Notes: generated by a model not told the origin, from the letters alone. A stretch of DNA of 44,816 nt from Aeromicrobium sp. (GCA_025965435.1 JAOPWZ010000014.1:1-44816); one strand, 5' to 3'; positions 34,146 to 42,935 are shown, counted from the first letter of the stretch. Translations and numbers: made by a program.

Positions 34146-35234
34146 GTGACCGACCCCCTCGTCGACCGCTCGACCGCGCTCAGCCGGCTTCGCAAGCTCG
34201 GCACGGCCCTGACCACGCCCCTGTCGCCGGACGACTACCTGGCGCTGATCAATCCCCTGTGGTCGCAGCGCGAGCTGCGCGGCCGCGTCGAGAAGGTCGT
34301 GCCCGAGACCGAGAACGCCGCGACGCTGGTGATCCGTCCGGGCTGGGGCTGGTCGTTCGACCACGCGCCAGGCCAGTACATCGGCATCGGCGTCGAGATC
34401 GACGGCCGTTTCCACTGGCGGTCGTACTCGTTGTCGTCGGTCCCACTGGTGGAGGGCAACACCGTCAGCATCACCGTCAAGGCGATGCCCGAGGGCTTCT
34501 TGTCCGACCACCTCGTCAACGGGTTGGAGCCGGGCACGATCGTGCGCCTGGCGACCCCGCAGGGCGACTTCGTCGTGCCGGACCCGCCGCCGGAGAAGAT
34601 GTTGATGCTGGTCGGCGGCAGCGGGATCACCCCGATCATGTCGATCCTGCGCACCCTCGACCGCCGCGGCTCCCTGCCCGACGTCGTGCTCGCCTACTCG
34701 GCCCGCAACCGCGACGACATGATGTTCCTCGACGAGCTGAGCGAGCTGGCCGATCGGGCGGACCAGCTGACCTTCATCCCCCGCTTCACCGACGACGAGG
34801 GGATGATGACCGTCGAGCAGCTCGACGACGTCTGCCACGACTGGATGGCCCGGGAGACGTGGGCGTGCGGCCCCGCTCCGATGCTCGACGCCTTCTCCGA
34901 CCACTACCGGCGGCTGGGACGCGAGGACCACCTCCACGTCGAGCGCTTCACCCTCGCCGTCGCCGACAGCGAGGCGGGCGGCGGCACCGTGACGTTCGGC
35001 GTCGGCGGGCCCACCGCCGAGGTCGACGGCGCGACGACGTTGCTCGAGGCCGGCGAGAAGGCCGGCGTCAACATGCTGTTCGGCTGCCGCATGGGCATCT
35101 GCCACACCTGCGACGTGCCCCTGGCGTCCGGTCGCGTCCGCGACCTGCGCAGCGGCGCCGAGCACGGTGAGCCGGGCGAGTACATCCAGACCTGCATCTC
35201 GGTCGCCGCCGGCGACTGCACGCTGTCCCTCTGA
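34146..35234 (+). CDS. Ferredoxin reductase-type flavoprotein, electron donor to the desaturase
   Basis: A 362-residue NAD(P)H oxidoreductase. An FAD-binding domain with RSYS (92-95) is followed by a nucleotide-binding domain with GGSGITPIMSILR (from about 157) and a C-terminal 2Fe-2S ferredoxin domain with C314, C319, C322 and C350. It takes electrons from NADPH and hands them to the di-iron desaturase encoded 35 bp downstream, the same arrangement as mycobacterial Rv3230c with DesA3. The start is GTG (34146-34148) with AAGGG 5 nt upstream; a longer frame upstream lacks family similarity. The gene lies downstream of the palindromic promoter region and begins the operon. Confidence 0.94.
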   Translation: MTDPLVDRSTALSRLRKLGTALTTPLSPDDYLALINPLWSQRELRGRVEKVVPETENAATLVIRPGWGWSFDHAPGQYIGIGVEIDGRFHWRSYSLSSVPLVEGNTVSITVKAMPEGFLSDHLVNGLEPGTIVRLATPQGDFVVPDPPPEKMLMLVGGSGITPIMSILRTLDRRGSLPDVVLAYSARNRDDMMFLDELSELADRADQLTFIPRFTDDEGMMTVEQLDDVCHDWMARETWACGPAPMLDAFSDHYRRLGREDHLHVERFTLAVADSEAGGGTVTFGVGGPTAEVDGATTLLEAGEKAGVNMLFGCRMGICHTCDVPLASGRVRDLRSGAEHGEPGEYIQTCISVAAGDCTLSL

Positions 35235-35269
35235 CCATCCGACCACATCAACACGACAAGGAGCACCAC

Positions 35270-36454
35270 ATGGCGTTCTCAGACGTTCGTGAGTACACCC
35301 ACCTGACCGACGACGAGGTCGAGGCCATCGGCCGCGAGCTCGACGAGATCCGGGCCGAGATCGAGGCCGACCGCGGCCAGGCCGATCGTGACTACGTCAC
35401 GCGGATCATCACGCTCCAGCGGCGGCTCGCCGCGGCCGGACGCATCACGCTGTTCGCGTCGTTCTTCCCGCCCGCGTGGCTGCTGGGCACCGTGATGCTC
35501 GGCTCGGCCAAGATCCTGGAGAACATGGAGATCGGCCACAACACGATGCACGGGCAGTGGGACTGGATGAACGATCCGGAGATCCACTCGTCCAACTGGG
35601 AGTGGGACACCACCCAGCCCGCGGAGCAGTGGAAGCACTCGCACAACTACATCCACCACCAGTTCACCAACGTGCTCGGCCACGACAACGACATCGGCTA
35701 CGGCATCCTGCGCATGTCGCGCGACCAGAAGTGGACGCCGTACAACCTCGGCCAGCCGGTCTACAACTTCCTGCTCGCGGCCTTCTTCGAGTACGGGGTC
35801 GCCCTGCACGACCTCGACATCGAGGCGATCCGCAAGGGCAAGAAGGACCCCAAGCTGCTCAAGAAGCAGCTGAAGCAGATCGGCGACAAGGTCGGCAAGC
35901 AGGCGTTCAAGGACTACCTGATGTACCCGGCGCTGACCGGGCCGTTCTTCCTGCACACGCTGTCGGCGAACTTCACGGCCAACATCATGCGCAACTTCTG
36001 GTCGTACATGATCATCTTCTGCGGTCACTTCCCCGACGGCGCGGTGCACTTCACGGAGGAGGAGCTCGAGGACGAGACCCGTGCCGAGTGGTACCTGCGC
36101 CAGATGCTCGGATCGGCCAACTTCGAGGGCAGCAAGTTCCTGCACGTCATGAGCGGGCAGCTCGGCTACCAGATCGAGCACCACCTGTTTCCCGACCTGC
36201 CGAGCAACCGCTACGCAGCGATCTCGGTCAAGGTCCGGGACATCTGCAAGCGCTACGACATCCCGTACACGACCGGACCGCTGTACAAGCAGTACGGCCA
36301 GACGCTTCGCACGATCATGAAGCTCTCGCTGCCCAACCGGCGCACCGAGGACAACCCGGCCCCCATCTCGCCGCGGGAGTCCCGCCGGTTGCGTGACGAC
36401 GAGCGTCCGCTCCGTCGCTCCGAGCTGGGCAAGTGGTCGGGCGCCTCGGCGTGA
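35270..36454 (+). CDS. Membrane fatty acid desaturase (stearoyl-CoA delta-9 desaturase, DesA3-like)
   Basis: A 394-residue membrane di-iron enzyme that should introduce a double bond into stearoyl-CoA or a similar acyl chain. The three histidine boxes are intact: GHNTMH (89-94), HSHNYIHH (123-130) and QIEHHLFP (about 301-308). Hydrophobic pairs lie at about 58-80 and 215-245. AAGGAG is placed 6 nt before the ATG. It needs the upstream reductase for electrons. The stop overlaps the next gene (GTGA at 36451-36454), so the small Cys/His protein is coupled to it. Unsaturated fatty acids made here would adjust membrane fluidity. Confidence 0.95.
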   Translation: MAFSDVREYTHLTDDEVEAIGRELDEIRAEIEADRGQADRDYVTRIITLQRRLAAAGRITLFASFFPPAWLLGTVMLGSAKILENMEIGHNTMHGQWDWMNDPEIHSSNWEWDTTQPAEQWKHSHNYIHHQFTNVLGHDNDIGYGILRMSRDQKWTPYNLGQPVYNFLLAAFFEYGVALHDLDIEAIRKGKKDPKLLKKQLKQIGDKVGKQAFKDYLMYPALTGPFFLHTLSANFTANIMRNFWSYMIIFCGHFPDGAVHFTEEELEDETRAEWYLRQMLGSANFEGSKFLHVMSGQLGYQIEHHLFPDLPSNRYAAISVKVRDICKRYDIPYTTGPLYKQYGQTLRTIMKLSLPNRRTEDNPAPISPRESRRLRDDERPLRRSELGKWSGASA

Positions 36455-36846
36455 CCGTGACGGCCGACCCGCTGGTGCCGTTCGCGTGCCAGGACGACGA
36501 CGGAGCGGTCGACCACTCCGTCGTCGTCAAGCGCCGCGCGATCCGTTGCGCGCTCAGCCGGATCTGCGGGGTGTGCGGCGAGACGTTGACGCGTCCGATC
36601 GCCTTCCTCGGCCCCGAGGACGAGGCGCTCGACGGCCTGTTCACGTTCCCGCCGTGCCACGTGGACTGCGCCGAGATGGCGCTCGAACGGTTCGCCCCGT
36701 TCGGCGACGGCGTCCTGGGTCAGCCCCTCGCCCCCCGGCGGTGGGCGATCGTGACGACCGGCGGCTTCGACCTCGTCCGCCCGGCGACCCGCGGCGGCAT
36801 CGTCCAGTTCCGTCCCAACAGCGTCATCGGGACCACCATCGCCTGA
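36451..36846 (+). CDS. Small Cys/His protein coupled to the desaturase, probable zinc binding
   Basis: I do not recognise a named family. The 131-residue product has a treble-clef-like ligand pattern: C39-x2-C42 (CGVC) and C69-H70-x2-C73 (PPCHVDCAEMALERF), separated by 26 residues with RPIAFLGPEDEALDG. The N terminus is acidic and the C terminus (RWAIVTTGGFDLVRP... IVQFRPNSVIGTTIA) is beta-like. The GTG at 36451 overlaps the desaturase stop. Zinc binding is inferred from the pattern. Whether it assists the desaturase or reductase is unknown; strict coupling suggests a role in the same process. There is no membrane segment. Confidence 0.75.
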   Translation: MTVTADPLVPFACQDDDGAVDHSVVVKRRAIRCALSRICGVCGETLTRPIAFLGPEDEALDGLFTFPPCHVDCAEMALERFAPFGDGVLGQPLAPRRWAIVTTGGFDLVRPATRGGIVQFRPNSVIGTTIA

Positions 36847-36856
36847 CGCATCCCGA

Positions 36857-37071
36857 CGCTGGTTGAGGTGCGCAGCGAGCCGCTGGTTGAGGTGCGGAGC
36901 GCAGCGCAGCCTTCCCGCTGGTTGAGGTGCGGAGCGCAGCGAAGCCTTCCCGCTGGTTGAGGTGCGGAGCGCAGCGAAGCCTCGAAACCACGGTGGTTTC
37001 GAGACGGCCTCGTCCCTCGGCCTCCTCAACCACCGGATGCTCGTCCCTCGGCCTCCTCAACCACCGACGGC
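36857..37071. repeat. Repeat cluster, family B (CTGGTTGAGG...CTCGAAACCA elements)
   Basis: A 35-bp unit, CGCTGGTTGAGGTGCGGAGC plus 15 nt, is repeated in tandem from 36881, 36916 and 36951, with a 24-bp partial copy at 36857. A perfect 23-nt palindrome (CTCGAAACCAC / GTGGTTTCGAG, 36981-37003) follows. Then two copies of a 31-bp unit containing CCTCAACCACCG (from 37009 and 37040) run in the opposite sense. The left GGTTGAGG and right CCTCAACC can pair, so the whole block could fold. It lies between convergent genes. No gene is present. Confidence 0.92.
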
Positions 37072-38121
37072 TCAGGGGACGCGGGCGGTCCACGCCGGGT
37101 CGACGTACTTGCCGTCGGCCAGGACCTTTGCCGCGTCGAGCGTCGCCGCGTCGATCGCGACGGTGGTCAACCCGTAGCTCGCCTCGAAGTGCCCGAGCAT
37201 CGCCGCGACGACGTCCTCGCGGCTCATGCCGGTCTGGCTGCGGATGGGGTCGACGCGCTTGGCGGCGCTGACGTGGCCCTTGTCGCTGAGCTTCTCGCGA
37301 CCGATGCGCAAGATGTCCAGCATCGTGGCGGCGTCCATGTCGTACGACATCGTGACGTGGTGCAGGACGACACCGCTGGCGAGCCGCTTCTGCGCGGCGC
37401 CACCGATCTTGCCCAGCGGCGACGCGATGTCGTTCAGCGGCACGTAGCTCGCGTCGACGCCGAGCTCACGGAGGGCACGGATGACCCAGGCGTCGAGGAA
37501 GGCGTAGGACTCGGCGAACGACAGCCCCTCGACCAGCGTCGCCGGCACGTAGAGCGAGCAGGTGATGGTGTTGCCGGGCTCCACGAACATCGCCCCACCA
37601 CCGGAGATCCGCCGCACGACGGTGGCCCCGTGCCGGGCGGCGGCGTCCAGATCCACCTCGTTCGACAGCGACTGGAACGAGCCGATGATGACGGCGTTGG
37701 AGGCCCACTCCCAGACCCGCAGGGTCGGGCCGCGAAGACCCTGCCCGACCTGGCCGGCCACGACCTCGTCGATCGCCATCTGCATCGGCGGGTGCTGGGG
37801 TCCGGCGTCCAGCAGCTCGAAGCGGTGGTCGTGCCACGCGGTCGATCGGCCCAGCGCGCGCAGCACCGCGTGCGCCACCGCCGGGGGGTCGAACCCGACC
37901 ATGACCGCGTCGCCTCGGGCGGCGTCGACCGCCTCGACGAGCCGGCCGAGGCCGGCCTCGGCCGGGAGGCCCTCCAGAGCGTCGGACATGGCTCCGAGGG
38001 CCTCGTCGGGCTCCAGGAAGAAGTCGCCGCTCAGCACGACGTCCTGCATCAGCCCGCCGTCGTCGACCTCCAGGTCGACCACGACGAGCTTGCCGCCCGA
38101 GACCTTGTACTCACCGTGCAT
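37072..38121 (-). CDS. lplA: Lipoate-protein ligase with N-terminal accessory domain
   Basis: A 349-residue protein. Residues 1-85 (YKVSGGKLVVVDLEVDDG, LSGDFFLEPDEAL) form the small accessory domain that is C-terminal in E. coli LplA and separate (LplB) in some archaea; here it comes first. The ligase domain follows (about 95-335) with RRISGGGAMFVEPGN, the catalytic lysine K238 in PLGKIGGAAQKR and LHHVTMSYDMD. It adenylates lipoate or octanoate and attaches it to E2 or GcvH proteins. N-terminal placement is common in actinobacterial members as far as I recall. The last residues abut the repeat cluster. No strong Shine-Dalgarno precedes the ATG. Confidence 0.85.
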   Translation of the reverse strand: MHGEYKVSGGKLVVVDLEVDDGGLMQDVVLSGDFFLEPDEALGAMSDALEGLPAEAGLGRLVEAVDAARGDAVMVGFDPPAVAHAVLRALGRSTAWHDHRFELLDAGPQHPPMQMAIDEVVAGQVGQGLRGPTLRVWEWASNAVIIGSFQSLSNEVDLDAAARHGATVVRRISGGGAMFVEPGNTITCSLYVPATLVEGLSFAESYAFLDAWVIRALRELGVDASYVPLNDIASPLGKIGGAAQKRLASGVVLHHVTMSYDMDAATMLDILRIGREKLSDKGHVSAAKRVDPIRSQTGMSREDVVAAMLGHFEASYGLTTVAIDAATLDAAKVLADGKYVDPAWTARVP

Positions 38122-38150
38122 GACGGGTCACCGCCGCGGCCTGCTCGCGC

Positions 38151-39014
38151 TCAGGCGATCTGATCGAGAGCGGCGAACTGCTCGTCGGTCAGCTCGATGT
38201 CGGCCGCGCCGACGTTGTCCTCGAGGTGGTCGATGCTGGACGTGCCCGGGATGGGCAGCATGACGGGCGAGCGCTTGAGCAACCAGGCCAGCGCGAGCTG
38301 GGAGGGCGTGGCGCCGTGCTCCTGCGCCAGGTCGGCGAGCGGGCCGCCGTCCTTGACCAGGTTGCCCGTGGCCAGCGGGAACCACGGGATGAAGCCGATG
38401 CCCTGCCCGGTCGAGTATTCGAGCAGGTCCTCGGCGCTGCGGTCGGTGAGGTTGAACAGGTTCTGCACCGTCGCGATGGTCGCGACCTGCTGCGCCTGCT
38501 TGAGCTGGTCGACGTCGACCTCGCTCAGGCCGATGTGGCGGATCTTGCCCTCGTCCTGCAGCTTCTTGAGCTCGCCGACCTGGTCCTCGAGCGGGACCTC
38601 GCCGTCGACGCGGTGCAGCTGGAACAGGTCGATCGTCTCCAGGCCGAGGCGGCGCAGGCTCAGCTCCGCCTGCTGGCGCAGGTACGCGGGACGTCCGACG
38701 GGCGTCCACAGGCCGGGGCCCTGGCGGGTCAGCCCGGCCTTGGTCGCGATGACGACGTCGTCGGCGTAGGGGTGCAGGGCCTCGCGCAGCAGGTCCTCGG
38801 CGACCTCGGGGCCGTACGAGTCGGCGGTGTCGAAGAACGTCACGCCGAGCTCGACCGTGCGCCGCAGGACGGCGATGGCGGCGTCACGGTCGCGCGGCGG
38901 CCCCCACACCCCCTCCCCCGGCAGCTGCATCGTGCCGTAGCCCAGGCGGACGACCGGCAGGTCGCCGCCGATCTGGAAGGTGCCGGACGCGGAAGCGGAA
39001 AGTGTCGAAGTCAT
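38151..39014 (-). CDS. Aldo/keto reductase
   Basis: A 287-residue NADPH-dependent oxidoreductase of the AKR superfamily. The catalytic tetrad is visible: D62 and Y67 in FFDTADSYGPE, K92 in VIATKAGL, H134 in FQLHRVD. Later motifs GKIRHIGLSEV, NLFNLTDRS, FIPWFPLATG and PGTSSIDHLEDN (cofactor phosphate loop) complete the barrel. Substrate is unknown; family members reduce a wide range of aldehydes and ketones. The ATG at 39012-39014 is chosen from the family N terminus; AGG is very close to it. It lies 29 bp upstream of the lipoate ligase gene and 29 bp after the nitroreductase-like gene, all on the minus strand. Confidence 0.92.
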   Translation of the reverse strand: MTSTLSASASGTFQIGGDLPVVRLGYGTMQLPGEGVWGPPRDRDAAIAVLRRTVELGVTFFDTADSYGPEVAEDLLREALHPYADDVVIATKAGLTRQGPGLWTPVGRPAYLRQQAELSLRRLGLETIDLFQLHRVDGEVPLEDQVGELKKLQDEGKIRHIGLSEVDVDQLKQAQQVATIATVQNLFNLTDRSAEDLLEYSTGQGIGFIPWFPLATGNLVKDGGPLADLAQEHGATPSQLALAWLLKRSPVMLPIPGTSSIDHLEDNVGAADIELTDEQFAALDQIA

Positions 39015-39043
39015 ACCTGGGTGCAAGGAGGACCGCGGACGGC

Positions 39044-39481
39044 TTATTCCACCGCGGTGAGCAGGAAGACCGGGATCAGGCGGTCGGTCTTCTTCGCGTA
39101 GTCCGCATACGCCGGCCACGCCTCGACCGCCCGCTCCCACCAGATCTCCCGCTCCTCGCCGGAGAGCTCGCGCGGCGTGTAGTCCTTGCGGACCGCCCCG
39201 TCCTGCAGCTCGACCAGGGGTGCGTCGACGATGTTGTGGTACCAGGTCGGGTGCTCGGGGGCCCCGCCCTTGGACGCGACGACGAGGTACTCCCCGTCGT
39301 GCTCGACGCGCATGAGGGGCGTCTTGCGGATCTTCCCGCTCTTGGCCCCCAGCGTCGTGAGGACGATGATCGGCTTTCCCTGCATCTCGTTGCCCTCGGC
39401 GCCGTTGGTGCGCTCGAAGAGCTCCGCCTGCTCGCGAGAGAAGTCGTCGGGGCTCGGTGCATATTCTCCAGTCAGTGGCAT
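39044..39481 (-). CDS. Deazaflavin (F420)-dependent nitroreductase family protein
   Basis: A 145-residue protein of the Ddn/DUF385 split-barrel family. Characteristic stretches are [59 protein letters not shown], with the [10 protein letters not shown] and PxWYHN patterns. Known relatives (Mycobacterium Ddn) use reduced F420 to reduce quinones or nitro compounds. F420 use agrees with an actinobacterial host. It diverges from the SDR gene with only 26 bp between starts, and it heads a possible operon with the aldo/keto reductase and lipoate ligase. Confidence 0.93.
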   Translation of the reverse strand: MPLTGEYAPSPDDFSREQAELFERTNGAEGNEMQGKPIIVLTTLGAKSGKIRKTPLMRVEHDGEYLVVASKGGAPEHPTWYHNIVDAPLVELQDGAVRKDYTPRELSGEEREIWWERAVEAWPAYADYAKKTDRLIPVFLLTAVE

Positions 39482-39507
39482 TTCTCCATCGTGCCAGAGT
39501 TGAGCGC

Positions 39508-40302
39508 ATGCGCATCGATCTCTCGGGCCGCACGGCCCTCGTCACCGGATCCACCCAAGGCATCGGCCTGGCCATTGCCTCGACCCTGGCCGGCGCAGGC
39601 GCCCGCGTGGGCGTCAACGGGCGCACGGAGGAATCCGTCTCGCGGGCGACCGCCGAGATCCGCGCACACGTGCCGGAGGCCGACCTGGTCGCCGTGGTCG
39701 CGGACGTCACGAGCGAGGTGGGCGTCGCCGACGTCCTGGCCGCGCTGCCCGACATCGACATCCTCACCAACAACCTGGGCATCTTCGAGGCCACGCCGGC
39801 ACTCGAGATCACCGACGACGACTGGCGGCGATACTTCGACGTCAACGTGCTGAGCGCCATCCGCCTGATCCGGGCCTACCTGCCCGGCATGACGGACCGC
39901 GGCTGGGGGCGGGTCCAGAACATCGCGAGCGACTCCGCCATCGTCATCCCGACCGAGATGATCCACTACGGCACGTCCAAGACGGCCCTGCTCGCCGTGA
40001 GCCGCGGCTTCGCGAAGGAGGCGGCCGGCACCGGCGTCACGGTCAACTCGGTCATCGCGGGCCCGACCCATACCGGCGGCGTCGAGGACTTCGTCTATTC
40101 GCTGGTCGACCAGGATCTGCCGTGGGACCGGGCGCAGGCCGAGTTCATGCGCACGCACCGTCCGCAGTCGCTGCTCCAGCGCCTCATCGAGCCGCAGGAG
40201 ATCGCCAACCTCGTGGCGTACCTCTCCTCGCCGCTGGCGTCGGCGACGACCGGCGCGGCCGTGCGCGTCGACGGCGGCTACGTCGACTCGATCGTTCCCT
40301 GA
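39508..40302 (+). CDS. Short-chain dehydrogenase/reductase
   Basis: A 264-residue classical SDR. The Rossmann motif TGSTQGIG is at 13-20, TNNLG (with the AxNNAG-like motif changed to NNLG) at 87-91, Ser141 in NIASDS, and the catalytic pair Y154 and K158 in HYGTSK. The C-terminal [14 protein letters not shown] is typical of the beta-ketoacyl reductase-like group. Substrate is unknown. The ATG at 39508 is preferred because the family sequence starts with [10 protein letters not shown]; no strong Shine-Dalgarno is seen. It converges with the adenylate cyclase gene after 34 bp and shares a short promoter gap with the F420-type reductase. Confidence 0.92.
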   Translation: MRIDLSGRTALVTGSTQGIGLAIASTLAGAGARVGVNGRTEESVSRATAEIRAHVPEADLVAVVADVTSEVGVADVLAALPDIDILTNNLGIFEATPALEITDDDWRRYFDVNVLSAIRLIRAYLPGMTDRGWGRVQNIASDSAIVIPTEMIHYGTSKTALLAVSRGFAKEAAGTGVTVNSVIAGPTHTGGVEDFVYSLVDQDLPWDRAQAEFMRTHRPQSLLQRLIEPQEIANLVAYLSSPLASATTGAAVRVDGGYVDSIVP

Positions 40303-40336
40303 CGTTCGCGACCGGGCAGGAGTGAGCCGTGGTGGG

Positions 40337-41122
40337 TCAGGGGCGCCAGTCGAGCACGTGCAGGGTCTGCACGCCCGGGACGCCCTTGAGCGTGGTGCTG
40401 CGGGTCTCCACCACGGGGGCATCTGCCGCCTTGAGCACCGCGTCGCTGACCAGCACCTCTCCACCGCCGGCCTGGGCCGCGACGCGCGCGGCGAAGGCGA
40501 CGTTGCGCCCGAACAGGTCGCCGTCGCGATGGACCGCCGAGCCGCGGTGGGCGCCGATGCGCACCCGCACGTCCGCCAGCTTGCCGCTCGAGATCCGTTC
40601 CAGCGCCCGCTCGATGTCGAACGCAGCGGCCACGGCCTGCGACGCCTCGGCGAAGGCCACCATGAAGCCGTCGCCCTGGGTCTTGATGACGTGACCGGAG
40701 TGGGCCTGGATCGCCTTGGTGAGGATCCGGTCGTGCTTCGCGAGCAGCTGCACCCAGCCCCGGTCGCCGAGCCGGTGGTTGAGCTCCGTCGAGCCCTCGA
40801 TGTCGGAGAACATGATCGTCACCGAGCCGTCGGCGGCGGCGATCCGCGCCAGATCGGGCCGCTCGACATCGGCCCAGAACGCCAGGTCGTCGATCGAGCT
40901 GCGGATCACGCCCTTCACGCCGTGGTCGCGCATCTTGATGGCCGTGCCGACGACGCCGCGCACCGCCTCCGACGGCGTGGGCACCGTCAGCCGGGGACGC
41001 GACGAGGCGTCCTCGAGCCATCGGACGCGGCGGCGGGCGCGCGCGAGCCCGGCCCACAGCACCAGGACGGCCACAGCCAACGCCCCCGACGTGGCAGCGA
41101 GCGCGATCTCCAAGGCAGACAC
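40337..41122 (-). CDS. Class III adenylate cyclase with N-terminal membrane anchor
   Basis: A 261-residue cyclase. A single membrane segment (about 5-27) is followed by a basic stretch and the catalytic CHD domain (about 95-260). The metal-binding aspartates are D107 in MFSDIEGSTELNHRLGD and D151 in TQGDGFMVAF. K147 (IKTQGDG) fits the adenine-selecting lysine. The transition-state Asn/Arg are in GRNVAFAARVAAQA. This is a homodimer-type enzyme that makes cyclic AMP. There is no HAMP or sensor domain. It is divergent from the CapA-like gene across 45 bp. Confidence 0.93.
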   Translation of the reverse strand: MSALEIALAATSGALAVAVLVLWAGLARARRRVRWLEDASSRPRLTVPTPSEAVRGVVGTAIKMRDHGVKGVIRSSIDDLAFWADVERPDLARIAAADGSVTIMFSDIEGSTELNHRLGDRGWVQLLAKHDRILTKAIQAHSGHVIKTQGDGFMVAFAEASQAVAAAFDIERALERISSGKLADVRVRIGAHRGSAVHRDGDLFGRNVAFAARVAAQAGGGEVLVSDAVLKAADAPVVETRSTTLKGVPGVQTLHVLDWRP

Positions 41123-41167
41123 GCCGACACGCTAGCGCCCCCCAGGTCGTTGAACCATCATTGACGC

Positions 41168-42898
41168 ATGACGCGACCTTCTCGCTTCGCCACCTCAGCG
41201 GGGGCGGGCCTGGTCGCGCTCATGACGTGCGCCCTGCTGACCGACGTCCCTGGGAAGTCGTCCCGGGACGCCGGGCCGGACGGGCGTCGATCCCTCCCCG
41301 CCGCCGGCTCCCCGGAGACGGTGCAGCTGGCGTTCGCCGGCGACATCCACTTCGAGGACGAGCTCGCCGGCGTTCCCGCCGATGACACTTCCACCCTCGG
41401 ACCGATGTCGCAGGCCCTGGGCGCGGCGGACGTCGCCGTCGTCAACCTCGAGTCCGCCGTGACCGACCGGGGCCGGCGGGCCGACAAGGAGCTCGAGGAC
41501 GCCTCGCGCCGCTTCTGGTTCCGCACCGGGGCGAACGCGCTCGACGTGCTCGAACGCTCCGGCGTCGACGTCGTGTCGGTCGCCAACAACCACGGCGCCG
41601 ACTTCGGCCTGACCGGCGTCCGCGACACCATCAGGGCCGGCGAGGCCAGCAACCTGGCCGTCCTGGGCGCCGGCCGCAACGACCGTCAGGCCCATGCGCC
41701 TCACCGCGTCCGGGTCCGGGGCACCGACATCGCGATCCACGCGGCCGACGCGTCGCGGCGCGAGAGCAGGGACGCCATCTGGACGGCGTCCCCCGGCTCC
41801 GGACCGGGCATCGCGGCGGCCCGCGGCCGGCAGGTGGCGTCGCTCGTCGCGGCCGTCGAGGAGTCGGCCCGCACCGACGACCTGGTGGTCGTCTACCTGC
41901 ACTGGGGCGAGGAGGGCAACGCGAGCTCGACGGCCTCCCAGGAGAGCCTGGCGGCGACGCTCGAGGCGGCCGGGGCGGACATCGTCGTCGGCACACACGC
42001 CCACACGCCGCTGGGTGCCGGGATGCGCAGCACCGCCTACGTCAGCTACGGGCTCGGCAACTTCTACTGGTACCACGGGCGGGAGGCCGAGACCGGCGTC
42101 CTCAAGCTCACGGTCCGGGGCGACGAGGTCGTCGGCGACGAGTGGGTGCCCGCACGCATCCCCCGCAAGGGCGGTGCGCCGAGGCCGCTCACCGGCACGC
42201 GCGCCGTCACCGCCGTGCAGCAGTGGAACGACCTGCGCCGCCGCACCGACCTGTCGCCCGGGCCGGGGCCGGTCGCGTTGCCGCCGGCCCAGCCCGACAG
42301 CGGCTCGCTGCCCGCCTTTGCCTCGACCACCGCCGAGCTCGGCCCGTCGGTCCGCCGGGGCATGCGCACCTACGACCCCGCGACGTGCCCCGTACCCCTC
42401 GCCGACCTGCGCCACCTCACCGTCACGCACGTCGGTTTCGACGGGCAGGCCCACCGCGGCGAGCTCGTGGTCAACGCGGACGTCGCGTCGGACGTCGTCG
42501 ACGTCTTCGCGGCGCTCTACGCCGACCGGTTCCCGATCGAGCGGATGTTGCTCATCGACGACTACGCGGGCGACGACGACGCGTCCATGGCCGGCAACAA
42601 CACGTCCGCCTTCAACTGTCGTCGGGTGGCCGGCGCGGACCGATGGTCCGACCACGCGTACGGACGCGCCATCGACATCAACCCCGTGCAGAACCCGTAC
42701 GTGGTCGGCGCCGATGTGCGACCGCCGGCCGCCCAGCCCTACCTGTCTGCCGACCGCACCGACGGCGCCCCTCCCCAGCCCGGCGTCATCCAGGACGGCG
42801 GCGTCGCCCGCACCGAGTTCGCGCGCATCGGCTGGGAGTGGGGCGGCCTCTACCCGGAGCCCGACTTCCAGCACTTCAGCCTCCCCGACGCATCATGA
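41168..42898 (+). CDS. CapA-like metallophosphatase fused to an M15 (VanY-like) peptidase domain
   Basis: A 576-residue exported protein. An N-terminal signal (about 8-25, with Cys21 as a weak lipobox candidate) is followed by a PGA_cap/CapA domain (about 52-330): AFAGDIHFED (D59, H61), VVNLESAV, VANNHGADFG, YLHWGEE and VGTHAHTPLG. Residues about 380-575 form an M15-type zinc peptidase: RMLLIDDYAGDDDASMAGNN, DHAYGRAIDIN (H496, D503) and FQHFS (H569) supply the metal ligands, and WEWGG holds the catalytic acid. M15 enzymes cleave D-Ala or peptide links in peptidoglycan; CapA-like proteins act on poly-glutamate or related polymers. The combination suggests cell-wall work outside the membrane. 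Confidence 0.88.
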   Translation: MTRPSRFATSAGAGLVALMTCALLTDVPGKSSRDAGPDGRRSLPAAGSPETVQLAFAGDIHFEDELAGVPADDTSTLGPMSQALGAADVAVVNLESAVTDRGRRADKELEDASRRFWFRTGANALDVLERSGVDVVSVANNHGADFGLTGVRDTIRAGEASNLAVLGAGRNDRQAHAPHRVRVRGTDIAIHAADASRRESRDAIWTASPGSGPGIAAARGRQVASLVAAVEESARTDDLVVVYLHWGEEGNASSTASQESLAATLEAAGADIVVGTHAHTPLGAGMRSTAYVSYGLGNFYWYHGREAETGVLKLTVRGDEVVGDEWVPARIPRKGGAPRPLTGTRAVTAVQQWNDLRRRTDLSPGPGPVALPPAQPDSGSLPAFASTTAELGPSVRRGMRTYDPATCPVPLADLRHLTVTHVGFDGQAHRGELVVNADVASDVVDVFAALYADRFPIERMLLIDDYAGDDDASMAGNNTSAFNCRRVAGADRWSDHAYGRAIDINPVQNPYVVGADVRPPAAQPYLSADRTDGAPPQPGVIQDGGVARTEFARIGWEWGGLYPEPDFQHFSLPDAS

Positions 42899-42904
42899 GC
42901 CCCC

Positions 42905-42935
42905 GCCGGCGAGGGTTCACGGACCGTTCGCCGGC
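42905..42935 (+). terminator. Hairpin after the CapA-M15 gene
   Basis: GCCGGCGA (42905-42912) pairs perfectly with TCGCCGGC (42928-42935) around a 15-nt loop, starting 7 nt after the stop. There is no T tract. It is placed as expected for the end of this transcript. Confidence 0.5.

Noticed and set aside
36857-37071. CRISPR array
   Set aside because: The 35-bp units are directly adjacent with no unique spacers, part of the block is in the opposite sense, and no cas gene is present.
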